A stretch of 64,000 nucleotides of DNA from CAMAVH01 sp046297835 (GTDB lineage: Bacteria > Pseudomonadota > Alphaproteobacteria > SMXQ01). The notes below the pieces were generated by a model that saw only the letters and a program-made list of their open reading frames with translations, had not been told where the DNA came from and searched no databases. Shown in pieces: positions 25,947-35,120 of this stretch (positions are counted from its first letter, which is position 1; every line of letters starts with the position of its first letter). The stretch covers positions 1-64,000 of the forward strand of contig JBKBHI010000008.1 in assembly GCA_046297835.1 (NCBI GenBank), read 5' to 3'. A program made the translations under genes and the position numbers.

Positions 25947-25987
25947 ACTGTGCACTTTTTAAGAAATAATCTCTTTTTTGATACAGT
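25947..25987. promoter_or_regulatory. 41-bp dyad ACTGT-N31-ACAGT upstream of Mo hydroxylase operon 2
   Basis: ACTGT (25947-25951) and ACAGT (25983-25987) bound an AT-rich stretch in a GC-rich neighbourhood. Aligned without gaps with 16891-16931, both ends are identical. Internal positions such as C7, AAG 15-17, T24 C25, C27 and the T-run at 29-33 also agree. It probably binds the same regulator as the pyrC-operon site. Confidence 0.6.
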
Positions 25988-26092
25988 GAGATTAGGCGGC
26001 GAACTGGGAGCCGTCAACGCCGAAGCGCCAGCCCGCGCGACGAAACAGCCACGGCGCGCGAGGATCGCATGACGAAACCGCTTGCGGCCGCG

Positions 26093-27067
26093 CTAGAGCC
26101 ACTTGCGGTGCTTGAAATACAGGAACGGCGCGAGCGCCGAGCAGATCATCAGAAACAGCGCGAAGGGATAGCCCAACGGCCAACTCAATTCCGGCATGAA
26201 CTCGAAGTTCATGCCGTAGATGCTGGCGATCAGCGTCGGCGGCAGGAAGGCGACCGAGGCGACCGAGAATATCTTGATGATGTTGGTCTGCTCGATGTTG
26301 ACCATGCCGAGCGTCGCGTCGAGCAGGAAACTGACCTTGCCCGACAGGAACGTGGCGTGGTCGCTGAGCGAATGGACGTCGGCGATCAGCGTCGGCATCT
26401 TGGTCTCGATGTCTTTGCGCGCCGGAATATCGGTGACGGAATTGATGAAGGTCAGCAGCCGGTTGATGCTGACCAGGCTTTCGCGGCATTTCGAGGCGAG
26501 ATCGCCGTTGCGGCCGATGCGGTGGAGCATTTCCTGGAAGAAGTCGCTGCCGTGCCCACGGTTCGGCGCAGTATCGAACACGTCGCGCGAAATGGCGTCG
26601 ATGTCGATGCCGACGCGCTCCAACAGGTCGGCGAGCCGGTCGGTCACGGCGTCGAGCAGCCCCATCAGCACCGCCTCGCCCGAGGCCCGCAGCATGGATT
26701 GGCGCAGGCAGCGCGCGGCGAAGGTGCGGAACGGCGCCGGCTCGCCATAGCGCAGCGTGACCAGAATCTCGCCAACGAGGATGAAGGTGACGACGGTCGA
26801 TTCGGGCTGCAGCGTGTCGGACTTGGCGAGCACGGTCGCCGTCATGTAGGTGCCGTCGCCCTCCTGATAGAGCCGGCTCGACACTTCGATCTCGCGCATC
26901 TCCTCATGCGTCGGCATCTCGACGCCGAGCGCGCGTTCGAGCGCCTGCTCCTCCTCGCCCGTGGGATTGAGCAGGTCGATCCACACGCTATGCGCGGGCA
27001 ACATCCCGTCAGCCAAGAGGTGAGTCGCGCTGACCGCGCCAGCGTCGCGCGTAAAGATGCTGATCAT
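26093..27067 (-). CDS. corA: CorA-type magnesium/cobalt transporter
   Basis: A 324-residue channel of the CorA family. It has a long cytoplasmic N-terminal domain, an extended helix with SDFFQEMLHRIGRNGDLASKCRES, and two C-terminal membrane helices. YGMNFEFMPEL, carrying the GMN selectivity filter, is followed by the final helix and the basic tail FKHRKWL. ATG 27067 gives MISIFTRDAGAVSATHL. A decayed copy of its first 34 codons lies at 32982-33080. Confidence 0.95.
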   Translation of the reverse strand: MISIFTRDAGAVSATHLLADGMLPAHSVWIDLLNPTGEEEQALERALGVEMPTHEEMREIEVSSRLYQEGDGTYMTATVLAKSDTLQPESTVVTFILVGEILVTLRYGEPAPFRTFAARCLRQSMLRASGEAVLMGLLDAVTDRLADLLERVGIDIDAISRDVFDTAPNRGHGSDFFQEMLHRIGRNGDLASKCRESLVSINRLLTFINSVTDIPARKDIETKMPTLIADVHSLSDHATFLSGKVSFLLDATLGMVNIEQTNIIKIFSVASVAFLPPTLIASIYGMNFEFMPELSWPLGYPFALFLMICSALAPFLYFKHRKWL

Positions 27068-27294
27068 GCCGCCTACCCTCGGACTGCCGAGCCGCGCCCG
27101 TCGGGCCGGCACGGAAAATGACTTGCCTGCCGGTATAGCCCTCTCATCGAACAAAGAAAAGACAGGCCGGACGTTTTTCGAAACGGATTCTGCCCGCGCA
27201 TTTCGCGTTTTTCGACTCGACGGGGGCGCGACACCCGCGAAACTATGTTCGCTGGCATACCGATTGCACCCTCCAGCCCGCTAGGGAGACCGTC

Positions 27295-28185
27295 ATGCCG
27301 AAGCTGCTTACGCCCGAACAGGCGCGCTGCTACCGCGACCAAGGCTATGCCTCGCCGGTGCGCGTGATGAGCGAAGACGATGCGACGCGCTATCGCGCCA
27401 AGCTCGAAGCGTTCGAGAAGGCGCAGGGCCGCCCGCTCGACGGGATGCAGCGCGCCAAGACCTATCTGCTGTTTCCCTGGGCCTACGAGTTGCTAACGCA
27501 TCCCAAGGTGCTCGACGCCGTCGAGGACGCTATCGGCCCCGACATTCTGATCTTCCATTGGACGAGTTGGTTCAAGGAAGCCCACTCGCCCGGCTACGTC
27601 ACTTGGCATCAGGACGCGACCTATTTCGGCTTGGAGCCCGACGAGCAAGTGACCGCCTGGCTGGCGCTGAGCCCGGCGACCGAGGAAAGCGGCTGCATGA
27701 GCGTGCTGCCCGGCAGCCACAAGCTCGGCCAGCTTCCGGTCGAGCATAAGCCCGACGCCGACAATCTCCTGAGCAGCGGCCAGAAGTCCATCATCGACGT
27801 CGATCCGGCAAAGACCGTCGCCATGCCGCTGCGGCCCGGCGAACTGTCGCTGCACCATACGCACACGCTGCACGGCTCCGGCGCGAACCGCACCGGCGAC
27901 CGGCGCATCGGATTCGGCATGAATTACATCCCGGCGCACGTGAAGGCGGTCAAGCGCGTCACCGACTCCGGCGCTTTTTGCTCGGCCATGCTGGTGCGCG
28001 GACGCGACCGCTACGGCCACTTCAAGAACGAACGGCCGCCGCGCGCCGACATGGACGCCGAGGCGGTCGCGCAACACTCTGAATCTATCGCCGGTTACCG
28101 CGCCATGGTGCGCTCGCTCGGCCACACGACCGCCAACCGCTATGACGGACACCATCAAGACCGACAACCATCGAAGGAGATCTGA
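27295..28185 (+). CDS. Phytanoyl-CoA dioxygenase (PhyH)-family protein
   Basis: A 296-residue Fe(II)/2-oxoglutarate oxygenase. The iron ligands are visible as H105 and D107 in WHQDAT and a distal His in HTHTLHGSGANRTGDRR, where the Arg would bind 2-oxoglutarate. TAWLALSPATEESGCMSVLPGSH is the typical core. TAGGGAGACC precedes ATG 27295. It is followed after one base by a TctC-type binding protein, so uptake or sensing of the substrate is likely linked to its hydroxylation. The substrate is unknown. Confidence 0.9.
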   Translation: MPKLLTPEQARCYRDQGYASPVRVMSEDDATRYRAKLEAFEKAQGRPLDGMQRAKTYLLFPWAYELLTHPKVLDAVEDAIGPDILIFHWTSWFKEAHSPGYVTWHQDATYFGLEPDEQVTAWLALSPATEESGCMSVLPGSHKLGQLPVEHKPDADNLLSSGQKSIIDVDPAKTVAMPLRPGELSLHHTHTLHGSGANRTGDRRIGFGMNYIPAHVKAVKRVTDSGAFCSAMLVRGRDRYGHFKNERPPRADMDAEAVAQHSESIAGYRAMVRSLGHTTANRYDGHHQDRQPSKEI

Positions 28186-28186
28186 G

Positions 28187-29224
28187 ATGACTGCCACACA
28201 CCTCGCCGCCCTCGCCTGCGCGCTCTCCGGCGCGTTCGCCGGCCTTGCGGCCGTGCCCGCCGCCGCGCAGAGCCCCGCCGATTTCTACAAGGGCAAGACG
28301 GTCAGCATCGTCGTCAGCTACGCGCCCGGCGGCGGCTACGACAATTATTCGCGCCTGCTGTCGCGCCACATCGCCAACCATATTCCCGGCAAACCAACCG
28401 TGATCGTGCAGAACATGCCGGGCGGCGCGGGCATCACCGCTTCCAACCACGTTTATGTCGTCGCGCCCAAGGACGGCACGCTGATCGCCGCCGTCGACCA
28501 GAACATCCCTATGCTGCAGTTGCTCGGCGGCAAAGGCGTGCAGTTCGACATGGCCAACGTGCAATGGCTCGGCAACATCGCCTCGTCCAACGGCATCGCC
28601 ATGTATTGGCACGCCACGCCCTTCAAGACGCTCGACGACGCCAAGAACACCGAGATCACCATGGGCGCGACCGGCGCGAACGACGACGCCTGGGTCTACG
28701 CCAAGACGATGAACGCCCTGCTCGGCACCAAATTCAAGGTGATCCGCGGCTACCAAGGCACCAGCGCCGTCAATCTGGCCATCGAGGCCGGCGAAGTGCA
28801 GTCAATGGGCCGCGCCACCTATTACGGCTTCGCCAGCCAGCGTCCCGATTGGATCCGCGACAAGAAGGTCACGATCTTCGTGCAACTCGGATTCCAGAAA
28901 CAGGCCGAGCTGCCCGATGTGCCGATGCTGCGCGATTTGGTGCAAGGCGAGGAAGCGCAGCAAATCGTCGATCTCGTCAGCCTGCCGACCTCGATCGGCT
29001 ATAGCCATTGGCTCGCGCCCGAAGTGCCGAAGGCGCGTGCCGACGCCTTGCGCGCCGCCTACGTCGCCACCCTGAAGGATGCCGCCATGTTGGCCGACGC
29101 CAAGAAGGCGAACCTCGAGGTGGTGCCCAAGACCGCCGCCGAGCTCGAGGCGCTCATCAAGCAGACCTCCGCCACGCCGCAGCCGATCCGCGACAAGACA
29201 GCGACGATTCTCGAATGGAATTAG
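28187..29224 (+). CDS. TctC/Bug-type solute-binding protein
   Basis: A 345-residue periplasmic binding protein. Signal peptide 1 to about 28 (ends PAAAQS), then ADFYKGKTVSIVVSYAPGGGYD, GKPTVIVQNMPGGAG and VAPKDGTLIAA. AAGGAG at 28173-28178 serves ATG 28187. It is directly coupled to the PhyH gene. No TctA/TctB membrane partners are nearby; such orphans often share permeases encoded elsewhere or feed sensors. Confidence 0.9.
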   Translation: MTATHLAALACALSGAFAGLAAVPAAAQSPADFYKGKTVSIVVSYAPGGGYDNYSRLLSRHIANHIPGKPTVIVQNMPGGAGITASNHVYVVAPKDGTLIAAVDQNIPMLQLLGGKGVQFDMANVQWLGNIASSNGIAMYWHATPFKTLDDAKNTEITMGATGANDDAWVYAKTMNALLGTKFKVIRGYQGTSAVNLAIEAGEVQSMGRATYYGFASQRPDWIRDKKVTIFVQLGFQKQAELPDVPMLRDLVQGEEAQQIVDLVSLPTSIGYSHWLAPEVPKARADALRAAYVATLKDAAMLADAKKANLEVVPKTAAELEALIKQTSATPQPIRDKTATILEWN

Positions 29225-29255
29225 CCGCTTAATCCATCTCCTCTCTGACCCGCCG

Positions 29256-29284
29256 ACGCCGCCCCGTTTCGGAGCGGCGTTTTG
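29256..29284 (+). terminator. Terminator after the PhyH-TctC pair
   Basis: ACGCCGC (29256-29262) and GCGGCGT (29274-29280), extended by CC/GG, enclose a GTTTC-type loop and are followed by TTTTG. Confidence 0.75.
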
Positions 29285-29462
29285 CCATGCATGAACAGCA
29301 ATTAGGCAAAAGCGGCATAAAGCGCCACAGGATGCTTGCCGGACGCGGCGCCGCGTCGCATAGTTAGATAGGTTAGTTAACGAACATAATATCCCGGCCG
29401 CATGGCACGGGAATTGCTGAGTAGGCGTAGTAATGCTCTGACCTTGGGGAGGGACGCCCACC

Positions 29463-30521
29463 ATGACTGAATTCGCTCGTTACGCCAGGCGCACGCTGGC
29501 TGCCTGCGCTGCTTGCACCGCCGTCGCCGCCTTCTCCGTTTCGACTGGCTGGGCGCAAAGCCCGGAGGCTTTCTACAAAGGCAAAACCGTCAACCTGACG
29601 ATCGGCTATCCGGCCGGCACCGCCTACGACGTCTATTCCCGCCTGCTCGCCCGCCACATCGGCGAGCATATTCCCGGCAAGCCCGCCATCCTGGCGCAGA
29701 ACATGCCGGGCGCGGCGAGCATGAAGGCCGCGAACTTCATCTACAACGTCGCGCCCAAAGACGGCACCGCCTTCGCCGGCATCGGCCGCGCCATTCCCAT
29801 GGTGCCGCTCTACGGCGGCGAAGGCGCGCAGTTCGATCCGCTGAAGTTCACCTATCTCGGCAGCATGAACAAGGACGTCAGCCTCACGGTCTCCTGGCAC
29901 ACCAGCGGCGTGAACAACATCGAGGACGCCCAGAAGAAGGAGTTGATCGTCGGCGGCAGCGCCATGGGGCTCGACGATTCCACCGTGATGCCCTACGTGG
30001 CCAACAAGCTGATCGGCACCAAATTCCGCATCGTCAGCGGCTACCAGGGCGGCAACGAGAGCCTCGTCGCCATGGAGCGCGGCGAGGTCAACGGCCGCTC
30101 GGGCTGGTCCTACGCCTCGATGATGGCGACGCGCCCCGACTGGTGGCACGAGAAGAAGATCATCCCCATCGTGCAGATGGGGCTCGACAAGCATCCCGAC
30201 CTGCCCGACGTGCCGCTGATCATGGATTACGCCAAGAACGCCGAAGACAAGGCGGCCTTGGAGCTGATTCTCGCCAGCCAGTATCTCGGCCGCCCCTTCG
30301 TCGCGCCGCCGAACCTCCCGGCCGACCGCGCCAAGGCTTTGCAGGACGCCTTCGCCGCCACCATGGCCGACAAAGGATTCCTCGCCGACGCCGAGCGCGG
30401 CCGCGTCGAAGTGGCGCTGGTGTCCGGCAAGGAGACCGAGGAGCTTATGAAGAAAATCTACAGCGCGCCCAAGAACGTCATCGCCCGCGCCACCGAGGCG
30501 ACGCCGCCGGTCGGCAAATGA
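29463..30521 (+). CDS. TctC/Bug-type solute-binding protein
   Basis: A 352-residue periplasmic binding protein with a signal peptide (1 to about 31, ending GWAQS). It then reads EAFYKGKTVNLTIGYPAGTAYD, GKPAILAQNMPGAAS and VAPKDGTAFAGI. GGGGAGGGAC at 29449-29458 precedes the ATG. An AT-rich stretch at 29360-29392 with repeated TTAGTTA/GTTAAC units is its likely promoter. It is followed by a strong terminator, so it is a single-gene unit between the PhyH pair and the cupin/ThDP pair. Confidence 0.9.
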   Translation: MTEFARYARRTLAACAACTAVAAFSVSTGWAQSPEAFYKGKTVNLTIGYPAGTAYDVYSRLLARHIGEHIPGKPAILAQNMPGAASMKAANFIYNVAPKDGTAFAGIGRAIPMVPLYGGEGAQFDPLKFTYLGSMNKDVSLTVSWHTSGVNNIEDAQKKELIVGGSAMGLDDSTVMPYVANKLIGTKFRIVSGYQGGNESLVAMERGEVNGRSGWSYASMMATRPDWWHEKKIIPIVQMGLDKHPDLPDVPLIMDYAKNAEDKAALELILASQYLGRPFVAPPNLPADRAKALQDAFAATMADKGFLADAERGRVEVALVSGKETEELMKKIYSAPKNVIARATEATPPVGK

Positions 30522-30587
30522 CGGCGCGTTGACGCGTCCGGCAACGCCGCTTTCGCGCCGGCCCCGAAATACGCGCGACGGCGGCAA

Positions 30588-30620
30588 AACCGCAGGCCAT
30601 CCGGCCTGCGGTTCTTTTTC
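30588..30620 (+). terminator. Terminator after the TctC gene
   Basis: Perfect 11-bp stem: AACCGCAGGCC (30588-30598) and GGCCTGCGGTT (30603-30613) with loop ATCC, followed by CTTTTTC. Confidence 0.9.
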
Positions 30621-30644
30621 GTCCTTTCAATGAGGGAGAGCGGC

Positions 30645-31118
30645 ATGCGGCTGAACGACCTGGCGGAAGAAGCCGCCACTGAAGCGACCACCTTCAAGCT
30701 CAAAGCCCAATTGCTCGAGCAGGGCCGCACCGACGAGGAGATCGTCCGCACCGACAACATGTGGGCGCGCCTCAAGGTCTACGCCTCCGGCGGCGAAAAC
30801 GTGCTGCACGCCCACCCCATCGAAGACCACATGTTCTTGATCCTGCAAGGCCGCGCCACCTTCTACGACAAGGATGGGACCGCGACCGAGCTCGGTAAAT
30901 ACGAAGGCATCCTGCTGCCCGCCCGCGCCTATTATTGGTTCTGCGCGACCGGCGACGAGCCGTTGGTGCTGTTCCGCATCGGCGCGAAAGCCGGCGAGCC
31001 GCACGAGCGCAAAGCCGGCATCACCCGCGTCGACGTGACCGGCGCGCCGATCCATGGCGAATCCGAAGCCAACAAGGAAGTGCCGGTCGTCTTCCGCGAA
31101 GGCGCCTATTTCGGTTAG
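30645..31118 (+). CDS. Cupin-domain protein
   Basis: A 157-residue single-domain cupin. Motif 1 is HAHPIEDHMFLILQGRATF with the two His and the Glu/Asp of the metal site; motif 2 is the region around LPARAYYWFCATGDEPLVLFRIG. ATG 30645 is preferred over 30630 because GAGGGAGAG lies between them. It starts a two-gene unit with the ThDP enzyme 77 bases downstream. Cupins of this kind may be dioxygenases, isomerases or binding proteins; no substrate can be given. Confidence 0.85.
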   Translation: MRLNDLAEEAATEATTFKLKAQLLEQGRTDEEIVRTDNMWARLKVYASGGENVLHAHPIEDHMFLILQGRATFYDKDGTATELGKYEGILLPARAYYWFCATGDEPLVLFRIGAKAGEPHERKAGITRVDVTGAPIHGESEANKEVPVVFREGAYFG

Positions 31119-31195
31119 CCCGCCGCGTCTATCCCATCCGCCTGATCTGCCTCATCTGCCTCGCCTACGCTTAAGCCTCAACAGGGAGACTCGCC

Positions 31196-32983
31196 TTGAA
31201 GCAATACGACCGTCCGCCGGTGAACGTCGCGGGCAACAAGATCGCGTGGAAAAGCGACATCGCCGCCGAAATGCTCCGCCGCCTCGACATTCCCTACATC
31301 GCGCTCAATCCCGGCGCGAGCTATCGCGGATTCCACGACAGCTTGGTCAATTATCTCGGCAACGAGGCGCCGCAGATGCTGCTGTGCCTGCATGAAGACC
31401 ATGTCGTCGCCATCGCTCACGGCTACGCCAAGGCGACCGACAAGCCGCTGGCCTGCGCGCTGCACAGCAACGTCGGCCTGATGCACGGCCTGATGGGCAT
31501 CTTCAACGCCTGGTGCGACCGCGTGCCGATGCTCATCGTCGGCGCGACCGGCCCCGTCGCGCCGGAAAAGCGCCGCCCTTGGATCGACTGGATCCACACC
31601 GCCAAGGACCAGGGCGCGCTGCTGCGCAGTTACGTCAAGTGGGACGACGAGCCGCGCTCGGCGCCGGGCATCGTCGAAGCCTTCCTGCGCGGCTATCAGA
31701 TGACCACCGCCGCGCCCAAGGCCCCCGTGTACATCTGCCTCGACGCCGGGCTGCAGGAGGAAGAGGCGCCGGCCGACGTCAACATCCCCGACGTCGCGCG
31801 CTTCAAGCCGCCGGCCGAGCCGTCCGCCTCGCCGGCCGACGTCGCCGAGGTCGCGCGCCTGCTGCTCGCCGCCAAGAGCCCGGTGCTGCTGATGGGCCGC
31901 GGCTCGCGCGCGCAAGACGCCTGGGAGCGCCGCGTGGCGCTGGCCGAGCTGATCGGCGCGCCCGTCGTCACGTCGTTGCGCGAACGCGCGGTCTTCCCGA
32001 CCGAACATCCGCTCCATGTCGGCCCGCCGAGCGGCTGGCTGCGCGGCGCGCCGAAGGAGGCGATCGCCAAGGCCGACCTGATCGTCGCGCTCGACTGGAT
32101 CGACCTCGGCGGCTATCTGCAGCAATTGAAGAAGGATTCCGCCGCGATCGGCGCGAAGATCGTCCATGTCTCGCTCGAAAGCGTGCTGCACAACGGCTGG
32201 AACATGGATTATTTCGCCCTGCCGCCAGCGGATATCTCGATCATGGCCGGCGCCGACGCTTTCGTCGGCCAATTGCTCGACGCGGTGAACGCGGAGACGA
32301 ACGGCAAACCGCGCTGGAATGGCGAACGCAGCGCGCCGCTGCCGACCGCCGCCGGCTACAGCGCCAAGGCCGACGAGCTGCTTACCCCGCACGATATCGA
32401 GGTGGCGCTGAGCGAGCTGCGCGAGACGAGCAATGAGGCGCTCACCCTCGCCCACACCACCATCGGCTGGGCCAGCACGAACTTCCACTTCCGCGGCCCG
32501 CTCGACTATCTCGGCCATGACGGCGGCGCCGGCCTCGCCGCCGGCCCAGGCCACACCATCGGCGCGGCGCTGGCGCTGAAAGATTCGGGACGCGTCACCG
32601 TCGCGGTGCTCGGCGACGGCGACTTCCTGCAGGGCGCGACCGCCCTGTGGACCGCCGCGCATTATTCCATCCCGGCGCTGTTCGTCGTCTCGAACAACCG
32701 CTCGAACTTCAACGACGAGATCCATCAAGAGGCCGTCGCCAAGGTGCGCGGCCGCCCGGTGGAGAACCGCTGGGTCGGCCAACGCATCGACGATCCCGCG
32801 CCCGACCTCGCCGGCATGGCGCGTTCGCAAGGCGTCGAAGCCGAAGGTCCGATCAAGACCAAGACCGAACTGCTGGCCGCGATGAAACGCGGCGTCGCCC
32901 AGGTGAAGGCCGGCAAGCCCTACTTCCTCGACGTGCATGTCGCGCCGGGCTACGCCAACATCATCGTCGCCCGCCACGATTGA
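31196..32983 (+). CDS. Thiamine diphosphate-dependent enzyme (acetolactate synthase/benzoylformate decarboxylase superfamily)
   Basis: A 595-residue ThDP enzyme. The N-terminal Pyr domain has the catalytic Glu in LHEDHVVAIAHGYAKAT. The middle Rossmann domain spans about 200-330. The C-terminal PP domain has LGDGDFLQGATALWTAAHY and LFVVSNNRSN, the GDG-N28-NN ThDP motif. It may be a 2-keto-acid decarboxylase or carboligase. The start is TTG 31196 with AGGGAG upstream; no ATG fits. The last codon and TGA (GATTGA at 32978-32983) lie in sequence that resembles corA, so the present C-terminus may be set by an insertion. Confidence 0.9.
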   Translation: MKQYDRPPVNVAGNKIAWKSDIAAEMLRRLDIPYIALNPGASYRGFHDSLVNYLGNEAPQMLLCLHEDHVVAIAHGYAKATDKPLACALHSNVGLMHGLMGIFNAWCDRVPMLIVGATGPVAPEKRRPWIDWIHTAKDQGALLRSYVKWDDEPRSAPGIVEAFLRGYQMTTAAPKAPVYICLDAGLQEEEAPADVNIPDVARFKPPAEPSASPADVAEVARLLLAAKSPVLLMGRGSRAQDAWERRVALAELIGAPVVTSLRERAVFPTEHPLHVGPPSGWLRGAPKEAIAKADLIVALDWIDLGGYLQQLKKDSAAIGAKIVHVSLESVLHNGWNMDYFALPPADISIMAGADAFVGQLLDAVNAETNGKPRWNGERSAPLPTAAGYSAKADELLTPHDIEVALSELRETSNEALTLAHTTIGWASTNFHFRGPLDYLGHDGGAGLAAGPGHTIGAALALKDSGRVTVAVLGDGDFLQGATALWTAAHYSIPALFVVSNNRSNFNDEIHQEAVAKVRGRPVENRWVGQRIDDPAPDLAGMARSQGVEAEGPIKTKTELLAAMKRGVAQVKAGKPYFLDVHVAPGYANIIVARHD

Positions 32984-33112
32984 GCAGGTCGATCCATACG
33001 TTTTGCGCGGGCAATATTCCCTCGACGCTGAGTTCGGTGGCGCTAACCGCACCGGCGTGGTGCGTGGAGAGGTTGATCATGCCGTCCTATCTCGAACTGC
33101 GGAAGCCGAGCC
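32978..33112 (-). pseudogene. Decayed 5' fragment of a corA gene
   Basis: On the minus strand from ATG 33080 the frame reads MINLSTHHAGAVSATELSVE and then GILPAQNVWIDLLN. The intact corA at 27067 reads MISIFTRDAGAVSATHLLAD and GMLPAHSVWIDLLN. The match continues for about 30 bases upstream of both ATGs and stops at codon 34 inside the end of the ThDP gene. Nothing of the remaining 290 codons follows. It is a truncated duplicate or the scar of a recombination at the edge of the DUF262 insert. Confidence 0.85.
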
Positions 33113-33146
33113 AATAAGTCTGGTACAGCGACATGGGCGTGCCACA

Positions 33147-33206
33147 GAAAAAACACTACAAAGGCAATAGCGCCCTCCGCATCGCTCTTGCGACACCGCT
33201 ATTGCC
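33147..33206 (-). terminator. Probable terminator of the DUF262 gene
   Basis: GGCAATAGCG (33163-33172) and CGCTATTGCC (33197-33206) are perfect inverted copies around a 24-base loop. On the minus strand the stem is followed by TTTGTAGTGTTTTTTC. It lies 19 bases beyond the DUF262 stop. The long loop makes it less certain. Confidence 0.55.
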
Positions 33207-33224
33207 AAAAAATTTGGAGACTGG

Positions 33225-35120
33225 CTAGGCGCGTGGTCCCGGCCAAATTTTCAATGCCTGCTTACTGAGAGTTTCAGCTCGGGCAGTGATCGCCGCCTCG
33301 TCCCAGGATTGCATAGAAATAAGCGGTATGTTTAGGCGCAGGCTAGTATTAGCGATAATGAGATCTCGCTTGCTTTGAAAAGCGTGGTTTTGTGCTTGGC
33401 GATTCACACTAAGATTGAGCAAGGTCAAATTTCCCAGCGTCGGGACCGCGCTTTGCCGGGCGAGAATTAGCCTCTGCCGTTCTGTCTTCTCTTCCGTGGG
33501 TGGAAGAAAACGGATGGCGTCAGCCTCTTCTGAGGTCGCCGCGGAGCCATCTGCTAAGGGCCAATGCCGAAACCAAGACTGTGGCAAGATATGGTCGATA
33601 TCTAAGCCAGCGAGGCTTGGCAAGCTCCGCTCTTCTGTGTGCACCACGCTGCGCAAGGCCCCTTCAATCTCCGTCAGCAGCGTACGCACTTTGGGGGCCT
33701 CAAGACGCCCTGGATAAAGATCGGCGCTCAAGCAAGCGGAGTAAAATTCCGCGTCAGTAGGCCAACGCGAGGCATCGCTGTATAAACCGCCCAACAGCTT
33801 TCTTAATCCTAAAGGGCTGAGATTATCGCCCTGCATCTGACGTATGATATTCAAAAAGACATTATTGTAATTCTTCTGAGTCAAGCCGCATACGGCACGA
33901 CGCATAAGATAGGATACGATGTCGCCAAACATCTCACGCTTCGCATCTTGCGAAATATCCGAAATGGAGATCAGCAGTGCCAAAGGATGCACCGTCGTGA
34001 TGTCCATGTCTGCAATGCGTCGACCGAAGACCCCGATAGGGCTACCTCCCGAACCGCCGATTAATTCTTTATAATGCTGCGCATAGGAATCGAGCGTCTT
34101 CAGTTGGTTCTTCGCTGAGTTCGCCACGTCGCGCATCGCAAAGCGACGATACTCGTAATACAAGCGCCCGAGATCGACCTCGTCCCTCAATTCGGCTTGC
34201 AGGCTTGTATGCATCAGCCATTCGATGCGCGGCCGCCGCAAACGGCCGCGTCTCTGATCAACCGCCCAGTACTCGGTCTCGTATTGAGACCAAAGTGTAT
34301 TGTACAACTCCGCAGAGTCTTCGCCGTCACGATCAGCCCGCATGAAGACATAATTGCGGATTAGATCAGTAGCGTGCAGTTGGGCGCCGCGCCCATTCAA
34401 AGTCTCGAAGATCACCTGAGCGTCATCGTCGGCTTCAAGAATGATGGAAACCATTTTGAAGTCGCTCAGAATCGCTTGTATGAGCGCCTGCACCCGCATC
34501 GGAATATTCTCAACGTCCTCCCCGAGCCATTTGGAGAATTCGCGGGTGAAGTACCACAATGCGGCAAGTGCGGGCGGGTGGTCGATGTCGATCTTGCGCA
34601 GCGTATTGTTTTGAGTGAAGTGCGTCGGAAAACCGGCGCGTAGGTCATCCAGACTTTCAGCTTGAACCGCCCGCTTAAAGTTCGTCCGGTCGCGGAAGGT
34701 CGGCCAGACCTTGAAGGTCTCAATCGACGGATCGAGCATCGTGTCCGGGTTCGGGTTCGGGTTCTGTGTACACTCGGCAACGAACTGAAGAAAGCCAGTT
34801 TGTCCTGCTTTTTTGAGAGCGATCAGTAAGGAGTGCAGAACGAACTGCAAAGTGGTGAGCCGTTGCTGTCCGTCAATAATGTGGAGTTTGTCCACCCCCA
34901 TCAGTCCATCGCGTGTCTGCGGATCGAGAACTACGGCCCCAAGGAAGTGCGGTACTACCTTCTTACTCAGCAAGCGTGCCTCTGCCTTCTCTTGGATATC
35001 CTCCCAAAGCTGTTCCCATTGTTCCTCCATCGTCCAGACATAGGGACGTTGGTAAAACGGCACGCAAAACTGGCGACGGTCCTTGAAAAACTGCTGAACC
35101 GTAATCGTGTCAGACTTCAT
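33225..35120 (-). CDS. GmrSD-type DUF262-DUF1524 protein (type IV restriction-like defence)
   Basis: A 631-residue protein joining both halves of GmrSD-type modification-dependent restriction enzymes. The N-terminal DUF262 has CVPFYQRPYVW and the IIDGQQRLTTLQFVLHSL motif (ParB/Srx-like NTPase). The C-terminal DUF1524 HNH-type domain has LDIDHILPQSWFRHW with the catalytic His and LGNLTLLNLSVNRQAQNH with its Asn, then AFQSKRD. It would cleave DNA with modified bases such as glucosylated hydroxymethylcytosine; target and activity are inferred from the family. Its base composition is visibly lower in GC than all neighbours, and a corA fragment marks one edge. No other restriction genes are adjacent. 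Confidence 0.9.
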   Translation of the reverse strand: MKSDTITVQQFFKDRRQFCVPFYQRPYVWTMEEQWEQLWEDIQEKAEARLLSKKVVPHFLGAVVLDPQTRDGLMGVDKLHIIDGQQRLTTLQFVLHSLLIALKKAGQTGFLQFVAECTQNPNPNPDTMLDPSIETFKVWPTFRDRTNFKRAVQAESLDDLRAGFPTHFTQNNTLRKIDIDHPPALAALWYFTREFSKWLGEDVENIPMRVQALIQAILSDFKMVSIILEADDDAQVIFETLNGRGAQLHATDLIRNYVFMRADRDGEDSAELYNTLWSQYETEYWAVDQRRGRLRRPRIEWLMHTSLQAELRDEVDLGRLYYEYRRFAMRDVANSAKNQLKTLDSYAQHYKELIGGSGGSPIGVFGRRIADMDITTVHPLALLISISDISQDAKREMFGDIVSYLMRRAVCGLTQKNYNNVFLNIIRQMQGDNLSPLGLRKLLGGLYSDASRWPTDAEFYSACLSADLYPGRLEAPKVRTLLTEIEGALRSVVHTEERSLPSLAGLDIDHILPQSWFRHWPLADGSAATSEEADAIRFLPPTEEKTERQRLILARQSAVPTLGNLTLLNLSVNRQAQNHAFQSKRDLIIANTSLRLNIPLISMQSWDEAAITARAETLSKQALKIWPGPRA

